Assembly: GCA_030612785.1 (NCBI GenBank)
Contig: JAUWNF010000121.1
Coordinates: 1-8,663 of the forward strand
From: Phycisphaerales bacterium
Lineage (GTDB): Bacteria > Planctomycetota > Phycisphaerae > UBA1845
DNA: 8,663 bases
Reading direction: 5' to 3'
The notes under the pieces were generated by a model. It saw only the letters and a list, made by a program, of their open reading frames with translations. It was not told the origin of the DNA and ran no database searches. The position numbers and the translations under genes are program-made. Positions 1 through 8,663 of this stretch are shown here, one piece after another; positions within the stretch are counted from its first letter, which is position 1, and each line of letters starts with the position of its first letter.

Positions 1-61
1 GGGTCCATGACAGAATCGGCGGGCTAATGCAGCCCCCCGCGTGTCTGTGCTGCCAACGCAT

Positions 62-243
62 CAGCCCCAACGGGGCGCCATAGATCAGCCCAGGGCAACG
101 CCCTGGGTTCTCGTGACCGAGACAAATATGAGCCCTGAAAGGGCGGCATAGCTTTATTTCGCCCTTTCAGGGCTTACGTTTCTTCGGGCAAATCCCGCCC
201 CAGGGCGTTGCCCTGGGCTATCGTAATACGCCCCTTCAGGGCG
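62..243. repeat. REP/BIME-like array of six palindromes arranged as a mirror-image composite
   Basis: Six short palindromes are visible. GCCCC-AAC-GGGGC lies at 64-76. CCCAGGGC-AAC-GCCCTGGG lies at 89-107. GCCCT-GAA-AGGGC lies at 132-144, with its reverse complement at 161-173. The reverse complement of the 89-107 element lies at 199-217, and GCCCC-TTC-AGGGC lies at 230-242. The three left elements and three right elements are symmetric about one point near 152.5-153, so the segment is an inverted pair of a repeat of about 65 bp plus an outer pair. It sits past the trkH stop codon, the usual place for REP-type repeats, and its hairpins could also end or protect the trk transcript. Similar GCCC/GGGC repeats are, from general knowledge, common in planctomycetes and some other phyla. 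No ORF or transposase is attached. Bases 1-61 and 244-326 show nothing else recognisable. Confidence 0.75.
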
Positions 244-326
244 AAGAAGACCATCGGCGCGCGGGAGACAATCGCTCGGCGACGGAACGCTCAAAAGGCC
301 GCCTAATGTGTCACGGACCCGGTAAA

Positions 327-1868
327 TCATTCATCGCGCCAGAAACGGGGGTGGAACAGCACGATGATGGCGAAGACTTCGAGCCTGCCGATGACCATCA
401 GCAGGCACATGACCACCTTGCCCGGAGCAGAAAACCAGGCATAGTTATCGACGGCGCTGACCTCCGCCAGACCCGGGCCGATGTTGTTGAGCGTGGCGGC
501 CGCGGCGGTGGCGGCGGTGACCAAACTGACCGGGTGATCCGTTTCCAGGGCCTTGATCAGAACCGTTCCAACGGCGAAGAGCACCACGATCCCCAGCAGG
601 TAGCTGACCGCGGCGAGCTTCTGTTCGGCCTCGACGGCGCTCTTGCCGATGCGGACCGGCCGAACCACGTTGGGGCGGAAGACACGCTCGATCTCGACAA
701 AGAGGACCTTGGCGACAATCAGGCAGCGGATCACTTTGATCCCCCCGCCGGTTGAGCCGGAGGATGCCCCCACAAACATCAGGATAACCAGGGTGGCCTT
801 GGCGACGAAAGGCCAATGATCGAATTCCGCGGTGCAGAACCCGGTGGTCGTTTGAATGGCGGTCACCTGGAACAGCCCGTAGCGCAAGCTGGTGAAGAAT
901 GAGGGGGGCACTTCCGTGCCGGTGGTGGTGGTAATGGGCAGGCGGTAGATGCTGATGACAACTATCAGACACCCCACCGCGAGGATCGCCAGATACGTGC
1001 GCAGTTCGGGATCGTCGCGGACGGTCCGCCAGCGGCGGTGGATCAGTTGATAGTAGAGACCGAAATTCACGCCGGCCAGGAGCATGAAGACGATGATCGC
1101 GGCGTCAACAGCGACCCGGTCCATCTGCCCGACGCTCGCGTTGAGCGTGCTGAACCCGCCGGTGGCCAGGGTGGCGAAGGTGTGGCACACGGAACTGAAC
1201 CAATCGAGGCCCAACAAGCGGAGGGTGGCGATCTCCGCCACCGTTAGCCCAAAGTAAATCATCCAGAGAATGCGCGCCGTCTCCTGGATGCGTGGGGTGA
1301 CGCCCTCGGGCGTGGGTCCGGGCGATTCGACGCGGAAGACACGTTTGCTCCCCACGCCGAGCATGGGCAACACCGCCACGAACAACACGACGATGCCCAG
1401 CCCTCCAAGCCAGTGGGTGGTGGCCCGCCACAGGAGCAGGCTTCGCGGAATGGACTCGATCTCGGTTAGTACGGTCGCGCCGGTGGTGGTGAAACCGGAC
1501 ATCGCCTCGAAGTAGCAATTGATCGATGAGCTAAAGGCGGGATCGACGGCCGATGTGTTGCCCACGAACTCGGCCCAAAGCCGAAACGGCAAGGCGGCGA
1601 GGGCGGCCCCCACGAGCCAACTGGCCGCCACGAGCAGCAAGGCCTCGCGCCGGGCGAGTTGTCCTTCGAAGCGACCGCCGGCCAGACGCAGCGCGCCGCT
1701 GAGGAGCAGACCCACAGCCACGGAGAGTAGCAGGGCGTTACGCGCGGCTCGTTCCCCGGCGCCTCCACCGGCAGCCTGCACCCAGGCCCAGACGCCCACG
1801 AGGAACATCACGGCGCTGAGCACCAGCACGAGCAATCCCAGTTGGCGCCCCACGTATCGGATATTCAC
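327..1868 (-). CDS. trkH: Trk-type potassium uptake membrane subunit TrkH
   Basis: This is the pore-forming, inner-membrane subunit of a Trk/Ktr potassium uptake system, and it works with the cytosolic TrkA encoded just upstream. The 513-residue product is hydrophobic throughout and shows the four-fold pore repeat of the superfamily. The P-loop/filter segments are TTTGAT (127-132), ATGGF (235-239), TTTGF (340-344) and NNIGPG (461-466), each with its filter glycine. The segment GSTGGGIK (371-378) is typical of the intramembrane loop below the third pore. The C-terminus GRLEVFAIIVLFHPRFW is also characteristic. Length is close to the roughly 480-residue E. coli TrkH. The start is GTG at 1866-1868, with a GGGAG motif (1878-1882) nine bases upstream; the next Met, residue 21, would remove the first membrane segment. 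It lies 54 bp after the trkA stop and is probably co-transcribed with it. The stop is TGA. No frameshift is seen. Confidence 0.95.
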   Translation of the reverse strand: MNIRYVGRQLGLLVLVLSAVMFLVGVWAWVQAAGGGAGERAARNALLLSVAVGLLLSGALRLAGGRFEGQLARREALLLVAASWLVGAALAALPFRLWAEFVGNTSAVDPAFSSSINCYFEAMSGFTTTGATVLTEIESIPRSLLLWRATTHWLGGLGIVVLFVAVLPMLGVGSKRVFRVESPGPTPEGVTPRIQETARILWMIYFGLTVAEIATLRLLGLDWFSSVCHTFATLATGGFSTLNASVGQMDRVAVDAAIIVFMLLAGVNFGLYYQLIHRRWRTVRDDPELRTYLAILAVGCLIVVISIYRLPITTTTGTEVPPSFFTSLRYGLFQVTAIQTTTGFCTAEFDHWPFVAKATLVILMFVGASSGSTGGGIKVIRCLIVAKVLFVEIERVFRPNVVRPVRIGKSAVEAEQKLAAVSYLLGIVVLFAVGTVLIKALETDHPVSLVTAATAAAATLNNIGPGLAEVSAVDNYAWFSAPGKVVMCLLMVIGRLEVFAIIVLFHPRFWRDE

Positions 1869-1922
1869 CGCCGCGTACTCCCGAACCCGCGTACCTGTTC
1901 ACCAGACCGAGTTCCGCGATTC

Positions 1923-3263
1923 CTATTTGCCCACAAAGATGTTGCGGAGCTCCTTGTCGATGCCGTGATGGCCGACTACCAGAAGGGTGTTACCTTCTTC
2001 AATCACATCGTCCGCGCCCGGCACGGTCGCGCCACCCGCGCGCTGAATGGCGGCGACCAGAGTACGCGGGGGGAATTGGACTTTCTTGAGGGGAATACCG
2101 ATTGCCGCGCCGCGCGAAGTCGGGGCCACCTCGTACAACTTGATTTTCCCCTCGGCAATATGGGTCAGTTCGAGCACCGGGCCAGTTTCGAGCATCCGCT
2201 GGATTTCGCGAACCGCGTCGCTTCGTGGGCTAAAGGCGTGGTCGATGCCGATGTGCGGCAGCAGGTGGATATAGATCGAGCGCTGGACGACGGTGATTGC
2301 GGTGCCGACACCGGACGCCTTGGCCTGGGCCGCTGCGAGGATGTTGTGCTCGTCGTCGCCGGTAAGGGCCACGAACGCATCCGCCGCCCCGATGCGTTCG
2401 TCCAGGGCCACCGCCGGGTCGGTGGGATCGGCGTTGATCACCGTGACGTGTTCGAGTTTCTCGGCGAGTTCTTCAGCCCGCTCCGGCTTGGTCTCGAACA
2501 GGCGAATGGCGAAGTTCCGCTTCTTGAGGGCGCGGCACAGCCAGACCGCAATCGACGCCCCGCCCATGATGACCACGTGGGTTCGTTTGGGCTTGCCGCT
2601 GAAGAAGAACTTCCGGGCGTTGTCGATCGTGCCCGTCGCCCCGATGAGCGTGACCACATCACCGGCCTGGATCACCGTCTCGCGTCCGGGAATGAAGGTC
2701 TCCTCGCCACGGGCGATGGCCACGATGCGCGTCCGCCCGGGAAGGTTCAACGCGGGCAGGGCTTTGCCGACCGCCGGGGCATCGGGGTTCACCGGGAACT
2801 TGTGCATCTGGATGGCCCCGCTGGCGAAGTTCTCAAGTGCCGTGGCGCCGGGATTCCGCAGGGTTCGGGCGATGGCTTGGGCGGTAATGAACTGCGGGCA
2901 GAGCAGTTCGTCGATGCCCAGGTGCTTCTTGTAATCGAGCCCGCGCTGAGAAAAGTAGGTGCTGTGATGCACGCGAGCCAGGCACTTCTTGGCTCCGACG
3001 CCCTTGGCGAGCGAAGCGCTGAGCAGGTTTGTCTCGTCGTCGGAGGTGGCGGCAATAAACAGGTCGCAATCGGCGACGCCGGCCTCGAGCAGCTTCTCCG
3101 CCTGCGCACAGTTGCCCTCCAGACTCTTGAGATCGACGGCTTCGTCAAGCGCCCGCAGAACCGGGACGGAGGTCTCGATCACGGTCACCCGATGACCGGC
3201 CTGGCCCAGCACTTCCGCGGCGTGTCTGCCGACCTGTCCGGCTCCGGCGATGACGATCTTCAT
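1923..3263 (-). CDS. trkA: Trk potassium uptake regulatory/NAD-binding subunit TrkA
   Basis: This is the peripheral cytosolic subunit that binds NAD(H) or ATP and gates TrkH. The 446 residues form two tandem RCK units, the arrangement and length of proteobacterial-type TrkA (E. coli about 458). Unit 1 begins with the Rossmann motif GAGQVG (7-12), an acidic E30 at the end of the second strand, and TSDDETN (73-79), followed by an RCK-C domain at about 140-225. Unit 2 starts near 228, with E257 and TGDDEHN (301-307), and ends with a second RCK-C (about 365-446). The second nucleotide loop reads GGASIA (234-239) rather than a canonical GxGxxG, so this site may bind nucleotide weakly or not at all. 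The ATG start has an AGGGATGG motif at 3270-3277. The gene is first in a probable two-gene operon with trkH behind the promoter at 3300-3327. RCK-C domains can sense c-di-AMP in some bacteria, but nothing here shows that directly. Confidence 0.95.
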   Translation of the reverse strand: MKIVIAGAGQVGRHAAEVLGQAGHRVTVIETSVPVLRALDEAVDLKSLEGNCAQAEKLLEAGVADCDLFIAATSDDETNLLSASLAKGVGAKKCLARVHHSTYFSQRGLDYKKHLGIDELLCPQFITAQAIARTLRNPGATALENFASGAIQMHKFPVNPDAPAVGKALPALNLPGRTRIVAIARGEETFIPGRETVIQAGDVVTLIGATGTIDNARKFFFSGKPKRTHVVIMGGASIAVWLCRALKKRNFAIRLFETKPERAEELAEKLEHVTVINADPTDPAVALDERIGAADAFVALTGDDEHNILAAAQAKASGVGTAITVVQRSIYIHLLPHIGIDHAFSPRSDAVREIQRMLETGPVLELTHIAEGKIKLYEVAPTSRGAAIGIPLKKVQFPPRTLVAAIQRAGGATVPGADDVIEEGNTLLVVGHHGIDKELRNIFVGK

Positions 3264-3299
3264 ATTGGCCCATCCCTGGCGATTGACCGCTTTGGCCGG

Positions 3300-3327
3300 A
3301 TCATATCGACGAACGGGGAAAACTCAA
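3300..3327 (-). promoter_or_regulatory. Candidate sigma70-type promoter for trkA-trkH
   Basis: On the minus strand TTGAGT (3322-3327) is followed, after 16 bases, by TATGAT (3300-3305). Transcription would begin near 3293 and leave a leader of about 30 nt before the trkA ATG, which includes the ribosome-binding motif. It lies in the 102-bp gap after the HD-GYP gene, so trkAH need not depend on read-through from that gene. Assigned by eye from consensus only. Confidence 0.55.
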
Positions 3328-3365
3328 AGGTTGTGCGTACAGGGACCAGGCGAGGTTGCGCGGGT

Positions 3366-4553
3366 TTACACCGGCTCCAGTTCACCGGTAAAGATGTAGT
3401 CGCGAACGTCCACGCCGTCCACGGCAGCGACGGACAGGTTGCGGCACATCCTCAGGTCAAGCTGGTGAGCTTCGGCGCGTGCGGTTGCCTCCCCCACACG
3501 ACCGCGTATGACCCGGACGGTGGGCCGGCACGGCGCTTCGGGACGGTTGCTCACTACGACCGCCTGCTTGCCGTCTGACAGCGTCAGCAGGGACCCCACT
3601 TGAAATGGAGGCACCAGCCGGAAAAGCGTTTCGGTGACCACCGGATCGAACCAACCGACGAACCGAGAGTGTTTCAGCCCGTGTATGGCGGCGACGGTGG
3701 GGACCGGCTTGCCGTGCGGACACAGCAGGTGGTCGAAGGCGTCCACCAAGGCCAGAATACGGCTGAAGATGTGAATCTGCCGTCCGGCCAGTGGCTCGGG
3801 ACTCTGTTCCGGTCTGCGCGGTTTCCGCCGCGGGAACCCTGAACCGTCGTAGCGCTGGTGATGGTTAAGGATGGTGTTGGCCGCTACGACGGAAACGTGC
3901 TCGCGGGCCTCTTCGAAGCCGGTCTGGACGTGATACCGGTACTCGGGCCACTCTCCCTCAGGATCGAGCACCGACTTGAGCTGCATCTCCTCGGGCATCT
4001 GAAGCTTACCGATGTCGTGTAGCAGCGCGCCGACGCCGAGTTCGCTGGTGTTCTCGGCCACGTCGGCGGGCAGCGTGCTACGCTGATTCTTCAAGTACCC
4101 GGTCATATGGGCCCCGACCAAAAGCGACAAGTAGCTGCAATTGGCCAAATGCCCCGTGAGCAGCGAACCGCACGAAGTCAGTTGGTGGGTGACTACCTCA
4201 TGGTCGGGGTCCTCGACGATACTGGCCAACATGGACCGCACTACCTTGCGGTACTGGTGCAGGCTGAGCTTCACTTCGACTCGCCGCTCGAGCTGGTCAA
4301 CGGAGTTGTTGATGGCCTCGTAGAGGCGTATGTGCTCGGCGGATATTGATTCGTTGGCCTCCCCATCCAGGCTTTCCAGCCCGTCAAAATGGACCCAGAT
4401 GTGGGTCACACCGATGTCGTTGAGCTTGGCGATGTATTTCGCTTGCACCACCACGCCCTTGTTGAGCAGCATGCAGCTCTCGGCCAGCGGATGGTAAATC
4501 GGCTGGGCCAGGGTCATGCCCTCTTTGAGAACGTCTACCGGGATCAGAAGCAT
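3366..4553 (-). CDS. HD-GYP domain protein, probable cyclic-di-GMP phosphodiesterase
   Basis: HD-GYP proteins hydrolyse cyclic di-GMP using a bound metal centre in the cytosol. From the preferred ATG the product is 395 residues. An N-terminal module of about 60 residues (starting MLLIPVDVLKEGM) has no membrane segment. A helical linker follows, then the HD-GYP core: H135 in the first helix, HDIGK (179-183), H208, and HHQRYDGSGFP (231-241), which is the HHxxxDGxGYP signature with Phe for Tyr. The helix GRQIHIFSRILALVDAFD (257-274) comes next. The C-terminal PPFQVGSLLTLSDGKQAVVV block is a small domain often found after this core. The metal-binding His and Asp residues all appear present, so it is probably active. 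The frame can be extended upstream to a GTG at 4596-4598 (410 residues), but the ATG at 4551-4553 has a better ribosome-binding motif and starts at the conserved-looking sequence. The gene is co-directional with trkAH, 102 bp upstream of trkA. The target process cannot be read from sequence. Confidence 0.88.
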   Translation of the reverse strand: MLLIPVDVLKEGMTLAQPIYHPLAESCMLLNKGVVVQAKYIAKLNDIGVTHIWVHFDGLESLDGEANESISAEHIRLYEAINNSVDQLERRVEVKLSLHQYRKVVRSMLASIVEDPDHEVVTHQLTSCGSLLTGHLANCSYLSLLVGAHMTGYLKNQRSTLPADVAENTSELGVGALLHDIGKLQMPEEMQLKSVLDPEGEWPEYRYHVQTGFEEAREHVSVVAANTILNHHQRYDGSGFPRRKPRRPEQSPEPLAGRQIHIFSRILALVDAFDHLLCPHGKPVPTVAAIHGLKHSRFVGWFDPVVTETLFRLVPPFQVGSLLTLSDGKQAVVVSNRPEAPCRPTVRVIRGRVGEATARAEAHQLDLRMCRNLSVAAVDGVDVRDYIFTGELEPV

Positions 4554-4562
4554 GGTGTCGAG

Positions 4563-4568
4563 CCCCTC
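4563..4568 (-). promoter_or_regulatory. Ribosome-binding site deciding the HD-GYP start
   Basis: GAGGGG on the minus strand lies nine bases before the ATG at 4551-4553. The alternative GTG at 4596-4598 has only a weaker AGG-containing stretch upstream. This favours the shorter 395-residue protein. Confidence 0.5.
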
Positions 4569-4622
4569 GGAGACTGCGCGGTTTGCGCACTCCCGCACCG
4601 CCTGTCCGTCTGGGTGTACCTT

Positions 4623-4628
4623 ATCATA
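4623..4628 (-). promoter_or_regulatory. Possible -10 element for the HD-GYP gene
   Basis: TATGAT on the minus strand has no good -35 at standard spacing; the nearest, TTGCTG, is 23 bases away. The surrounding 11 bases GTCGATATGAT (4623-4633) also occur exactly at the trk promoter (3300-3310). Initiation near 4616 would leave a leader of about 63 nt to the preferred ATG. Low confidence because of the missing -35. Confidence 0.25.
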
Positions 4629-4816
4629 TCGACCAGCAGACCTGGCCGCGCCAGCAAGAACAAGGCCCTATAACTCGGGTTGGTTGTCCCCGTGGGCGGC
4701 GTGACCGGTTAATATGCGCCTGATCAATGGAGAAGTTACGTTTTCGGGCGTTACCGTTGCAGTCGATAATCCACCCGGTGAGGTATGCAGAACGGCAGTG
4801 CTTGAACCTGTCCCAG
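4629..4816. other. Intergenic spacer between the rRNA unit and the HD-GYP gene, no gene seen
   Basis: Both strands were read for 5S rRNA, tRNA and a rho-independent terminator, and none was found. There is no 5S-like core and no GC-rich hairpin followed by a T run on the minus strand. Short open frames here have no recognisable protein character. The rRNA transcript must end here by an unrecognised or factor-dependent signal, or read on toward the HD-GYP gene. Confidence 0.5.
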
Positions 4817-4840
4817 TTTGGCAATCAAATAAGCGGACGC
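4817..4840 (-). repeat. 3' arm of the outer 23S precursor stem
   Basis: This 24-base segment is the exact reverse complement of 8164-8187, on the other side of the 23S gene. In a minus-strand precursor the two would pair as a perfect 24-bp helix, a length that suits RNase III cleavage. It lies about 60 bases beyond the inner stem. Confidence 0.7.
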
Positions 4841-4899
4841 AGCCGGCATCGGGTTGGGATGCCGCACGCGGGTCATCATGAGTTGTCTTGATGTGCTTA

Positions 4900-4917
4900 T
4901 CAGCCACTCATTAATGT

Positions 4918-4925
<8 letters not shown>
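4900..4925 (-). repeat. 3' arm of the inner 23S processing stem
   Basis: Bases 4900-4925 pair with 7889-7914 over 26 positions with a single A-A mismatch (4906 against 7908). The innermost eight pairs are 23S helix 1 itself (5' GGTCAAGC with 3' GCTTGACC). The rest is flanking precursor sequence. This is the standard arrangement for RNase III processing of 23S rRNA. Confidence 0.88.
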
Positions 4926-7888
<2,963 letters not shown>

Positions 7889-7896
<8 letters not shown>

Positions 7897-7914
7897 ACAT
7901 TAATGAGAGGCTGA
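7889..7914 (-). repeat. 5' arm of the inner 23S processing stem
   Basis: Pairs with 4900-4925 as a 26-position stem with one mismatch. It includes the first eight bases of mature 23S and 18 bases of leader. Confidence 0.88.
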
Positions 7915-8163
7915 ATACCGCCCTGCGGTTGGAACCTCCAAACCCGTTGCAGGCCTAACCCCGTGAACAGCACCAGCATCTAATCAAGCAGTTCAAAACA
8001 CTTAAGAGATCCGTTGAACTCCACGAAAAGAACACCGCCCTTCCGTAGAGTTCGGGTATTGAACCTTAAGTAAGATACCCGCTTTCTGTTGACCGATCCG
8101 GAAAACCCGCCGAGCGGAACTCCAAACCGAGCCCCGCCCCGCGATCGTCCGCCGGTCAACACC

Positions 8164-8187
8164 GCGTCCGCTTATTTGATTGCCAAA
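8164..8187 (-). repeat. 5' arm of the outer 23S precursor stem
   Basis: Exact 24-base reverse complement of 4817-4840. It overlaps the last seven bases of the boxA-like signal (8181-8187). The leader between this arm and the inner stem is about 249 nt, while the matching 3' interval is only 59 nt, so the precursor would have an asymmetric internal loop. Confidence 0.7.
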
Positions 8188-8192
8188 GAGCA
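8181..8192 (-). promoter_or_regulatory. boxA-like rRNA antitermination signal
   Basis: The minus strand reads TGCTCTTTGGCA, matching 10 of 12 positions of the E. coli rRNA boxA TGCTCTTTAACA. In the rRNA operons studied, boxA RNA binds NusB and S10 (NusE) and prevents Rho termination of the untranslated transcript. It lies about 55 nt after the predicted start site and upstream of 23S, where boxA belongs. Confidence 0.7.
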
Positions 8193-8252
8193 CCGTATCC
8201 CCGCCCGAGGCCTCGAAGCGATTCGGACAGGCCTCAAATCGGGAACCCAACC

Positions 8253-8280
8253 AGCATACCCCCGGCGATTTCATCGTCAA
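8253..8280 (-). promoter_or_regulatory. Candidate 23S rRNA promoter
   Basis: The minus strand has TTGACG (8275-8280), a 16-base spacer and TATGCT (8253-8258). Initiation would fall near 8246. That places boxA and both stem arms inside the transcript, and the -35 is preceded by A-tracts. The short region after the -10 is fairly G-rich, as in stringently controlled rRNA promoters. Assigned from consensus by eye. Confidence 0.6.
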
Positions 8281-8283
8281 TAC

Positions 8284-8309
8284 CTGAACTTGATTTTTGG
8301 AGATTTTTT
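8284..8309 (-). promoter_or_regulatory. UP-element-like A-tracts upstream of the rRNA promoter
   Basis: On the minus strand there are runs of five A (8294-8298) and six A (8304-8309). They would sit at about -48 to -52 and -58 to -63, their centres 10-11 bp apart, in otherwise GC-rich DNA. This matches the position and character of UP elements contacted by RNA polymerase alpha C-terminal domains at strong rRNA promoters. Confidence 0.5.
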
Positions 8310-8663
8310 CCCAGCCCTCGCTCGGAAGGCTCTGGAGCCCGTGGGCGAGGCTGGGGCGCCCGGGATGCCTCCGCCCACCGGCGGCTGGTTCGCCACACCT
8401 CGGGACCGCGGCAACGCCCTGCCCCCCCGGTGTGAACCTCATCGAACCCCGGTCACGGCGTGTCAGGTCGTGGGGTGCCGTTCACGAAAACATTTCCATC
8501 GCGCCCACCGGGATGGCCACACCCCTGGGAGGGGGTATGACCATCTTTTGTGGCACCAAGCGTCCGTTGATCCGAGCCCGGCGCGCACGCGACGGGGCGC
8601 ACGGTTTCCCGTCGCGGGCGCGGCGGGGTCGGGGCAGCTGGGCGGCCACCCGCGGGCGCCGCG
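8310..8663. other. GC-rich region upstream of the rRNA promoter, no convincing gene
   Basis: No 16S, tRNA or recognisable protein was found on either strand. A plus-strand frame beginning GTGAAC at 8432 stays open to the window edge, but its product is Arg/Gly-rich with no motif. Visible structures are an imperfect hairpin at 8310-8355, an imperfect 14-position palindrome at 8513-8544, and a perfect 9-bp inverted repeat with an 11-base loop (8588-8596 and 8608-8616). None is followed by a proper T run on the minus strand. The sequence becomes extremely GC-rich at the right edge. Confidence 0.4.

Larger units (their letters stand above)
7897..8246 (-). other. Structured leader of the 23S precursor
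   Basis: The segment from the predicted transcription start (about 8246) to the 23S 5' end holds no credible gene; an open frame covering much of it has the composition of a shadow. It is rich in hairpins. GTTGACCG/CGGTCAAC at 8088-8095 and 8153-8160 closes a long stem-loop. GGGTAT/ATACCC pairs at 8054-8059 and 8075-8080. A ten-pair stem with one G-U in the transcript lies at 8016-8025 and 8044-8053. GTTCAA/TTGAAC at 7991-7996 and 8014-8019 overlaps that stem, so the two are mutually exclusive. boxA and the outer stem arm lie at its upstream part. No tRNA cloverleaf was seen. Confidence 0.6.

Noticed and set aside
306..755. Plus-strand open frame of 149 codons opposite the trkH 3' end
   Set aside because: The product is Asp/Gly/His-rich low-complexity sequence and mirrors the trkH codons; it is a shadow.
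1842..3578. Plus-strand open frame of 578 codons opposite trkA
   Set aside because: It lies antisense to a clear trkA gene, its product has no recognisable domain, and it arises from codon bias of GC-rich sequence on the opposite strand.
4629..4899. Possible 5S rRNA downstream of 23S
   Set aside because: Reading the minus strand shows no 5S core motifs and no closing stem of the right length.
8310..8355. Hairpin beside a six-base T/A run, considered as a terminator
   Set aside because: On the minus strand the hairpin is followed by A6, not T6. On the plus strand the T run precedes the hairpin. Neither orientation makes a rho-independent terminator; the A run fits an UP element.
8002..8442. 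Minus-strand open frame of 146 codons covering the rRNA promoter and leader
   Set aside because: It overlaps the promoter, boxA and the outer stem arm, has no recognisable motif, and ends inside the structured leader.
8432..8663. Plus-strand frame open to the right edge
   Set aside because: The product is Arg/Gly-rich without motif, there is no clear ribosome-binding site, and it could be chance openness of very GC-rich DNA.

Overview
The window is a GC-rich bacterial chromosomal segment, and everything recognisable in it is encoded on the minus strand. The most likely source is a member of Planctomycetota or a related phylum. That inference rests on a 23S rRNA gene standing apart from 16S and 5S, on dense short GCCC/GGGC palindromes between genes, and on the style of the HD-GYP protein. 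No taxonomic search was possible, so it is only moderately supported.

Reading the minus strand 5' to 3' (right to left), about 350 bases (8310-8663) hold no convincing gene. A strong-looking rRNA promoter follows at 8253-8280, preceded by two A-tracts one helical turn apart (8294-8309). The transcript then has a boxA-like antitermination signal (8181-8192), a structured leader of about 350 nt, and a complete 23S rRNA (4918-7896). Two inverted-repeat pairs bracket the 23S gene and would form nested stems in the precursor: an inner 26-bp stem with one mismatch (4900-4925 with 7889-7914) and an outer perfect 24-bp stem (4817-4840 with 8164-8187). No 16S, 5S or tRNA gene lies in the window. The 23S gene carries an extra hairpin of about 81 nt in place of helix 45. 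It is built from 7-nt units and is a probable intervening sequence that could leave the mature 23S in two pieces.

Downstream are three co-directional protein genes: an HD-GYP domain protein (probable cyclic-di-GMP phosphodiesterase), TrkA (cytosolic NAD-binding gating subunit) and TrkH (membrane potassium channel subunit). trkA and trkH lie 54 bp apart behind a good candidate promoter (3300-3327) and together would form a Trk-type potassium uptake system. The HD-GYP gene has its own possible -10 element, which shares an 11-base block with the trk promoter.

Past the trkH stop, bases 62-243 hold six short palindromes in three mirror-image pairs around one centre near base 153, a REP/BIME-like composite. 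The most notable items are the heptad-built helix 45 insertion, the isolated 23S unit with its own promoter, boxA and double processing stem, and the mirror-symmetric palindrome array. Nothing suggests a defence system, prophage, CRISPR array or coding mobile element.
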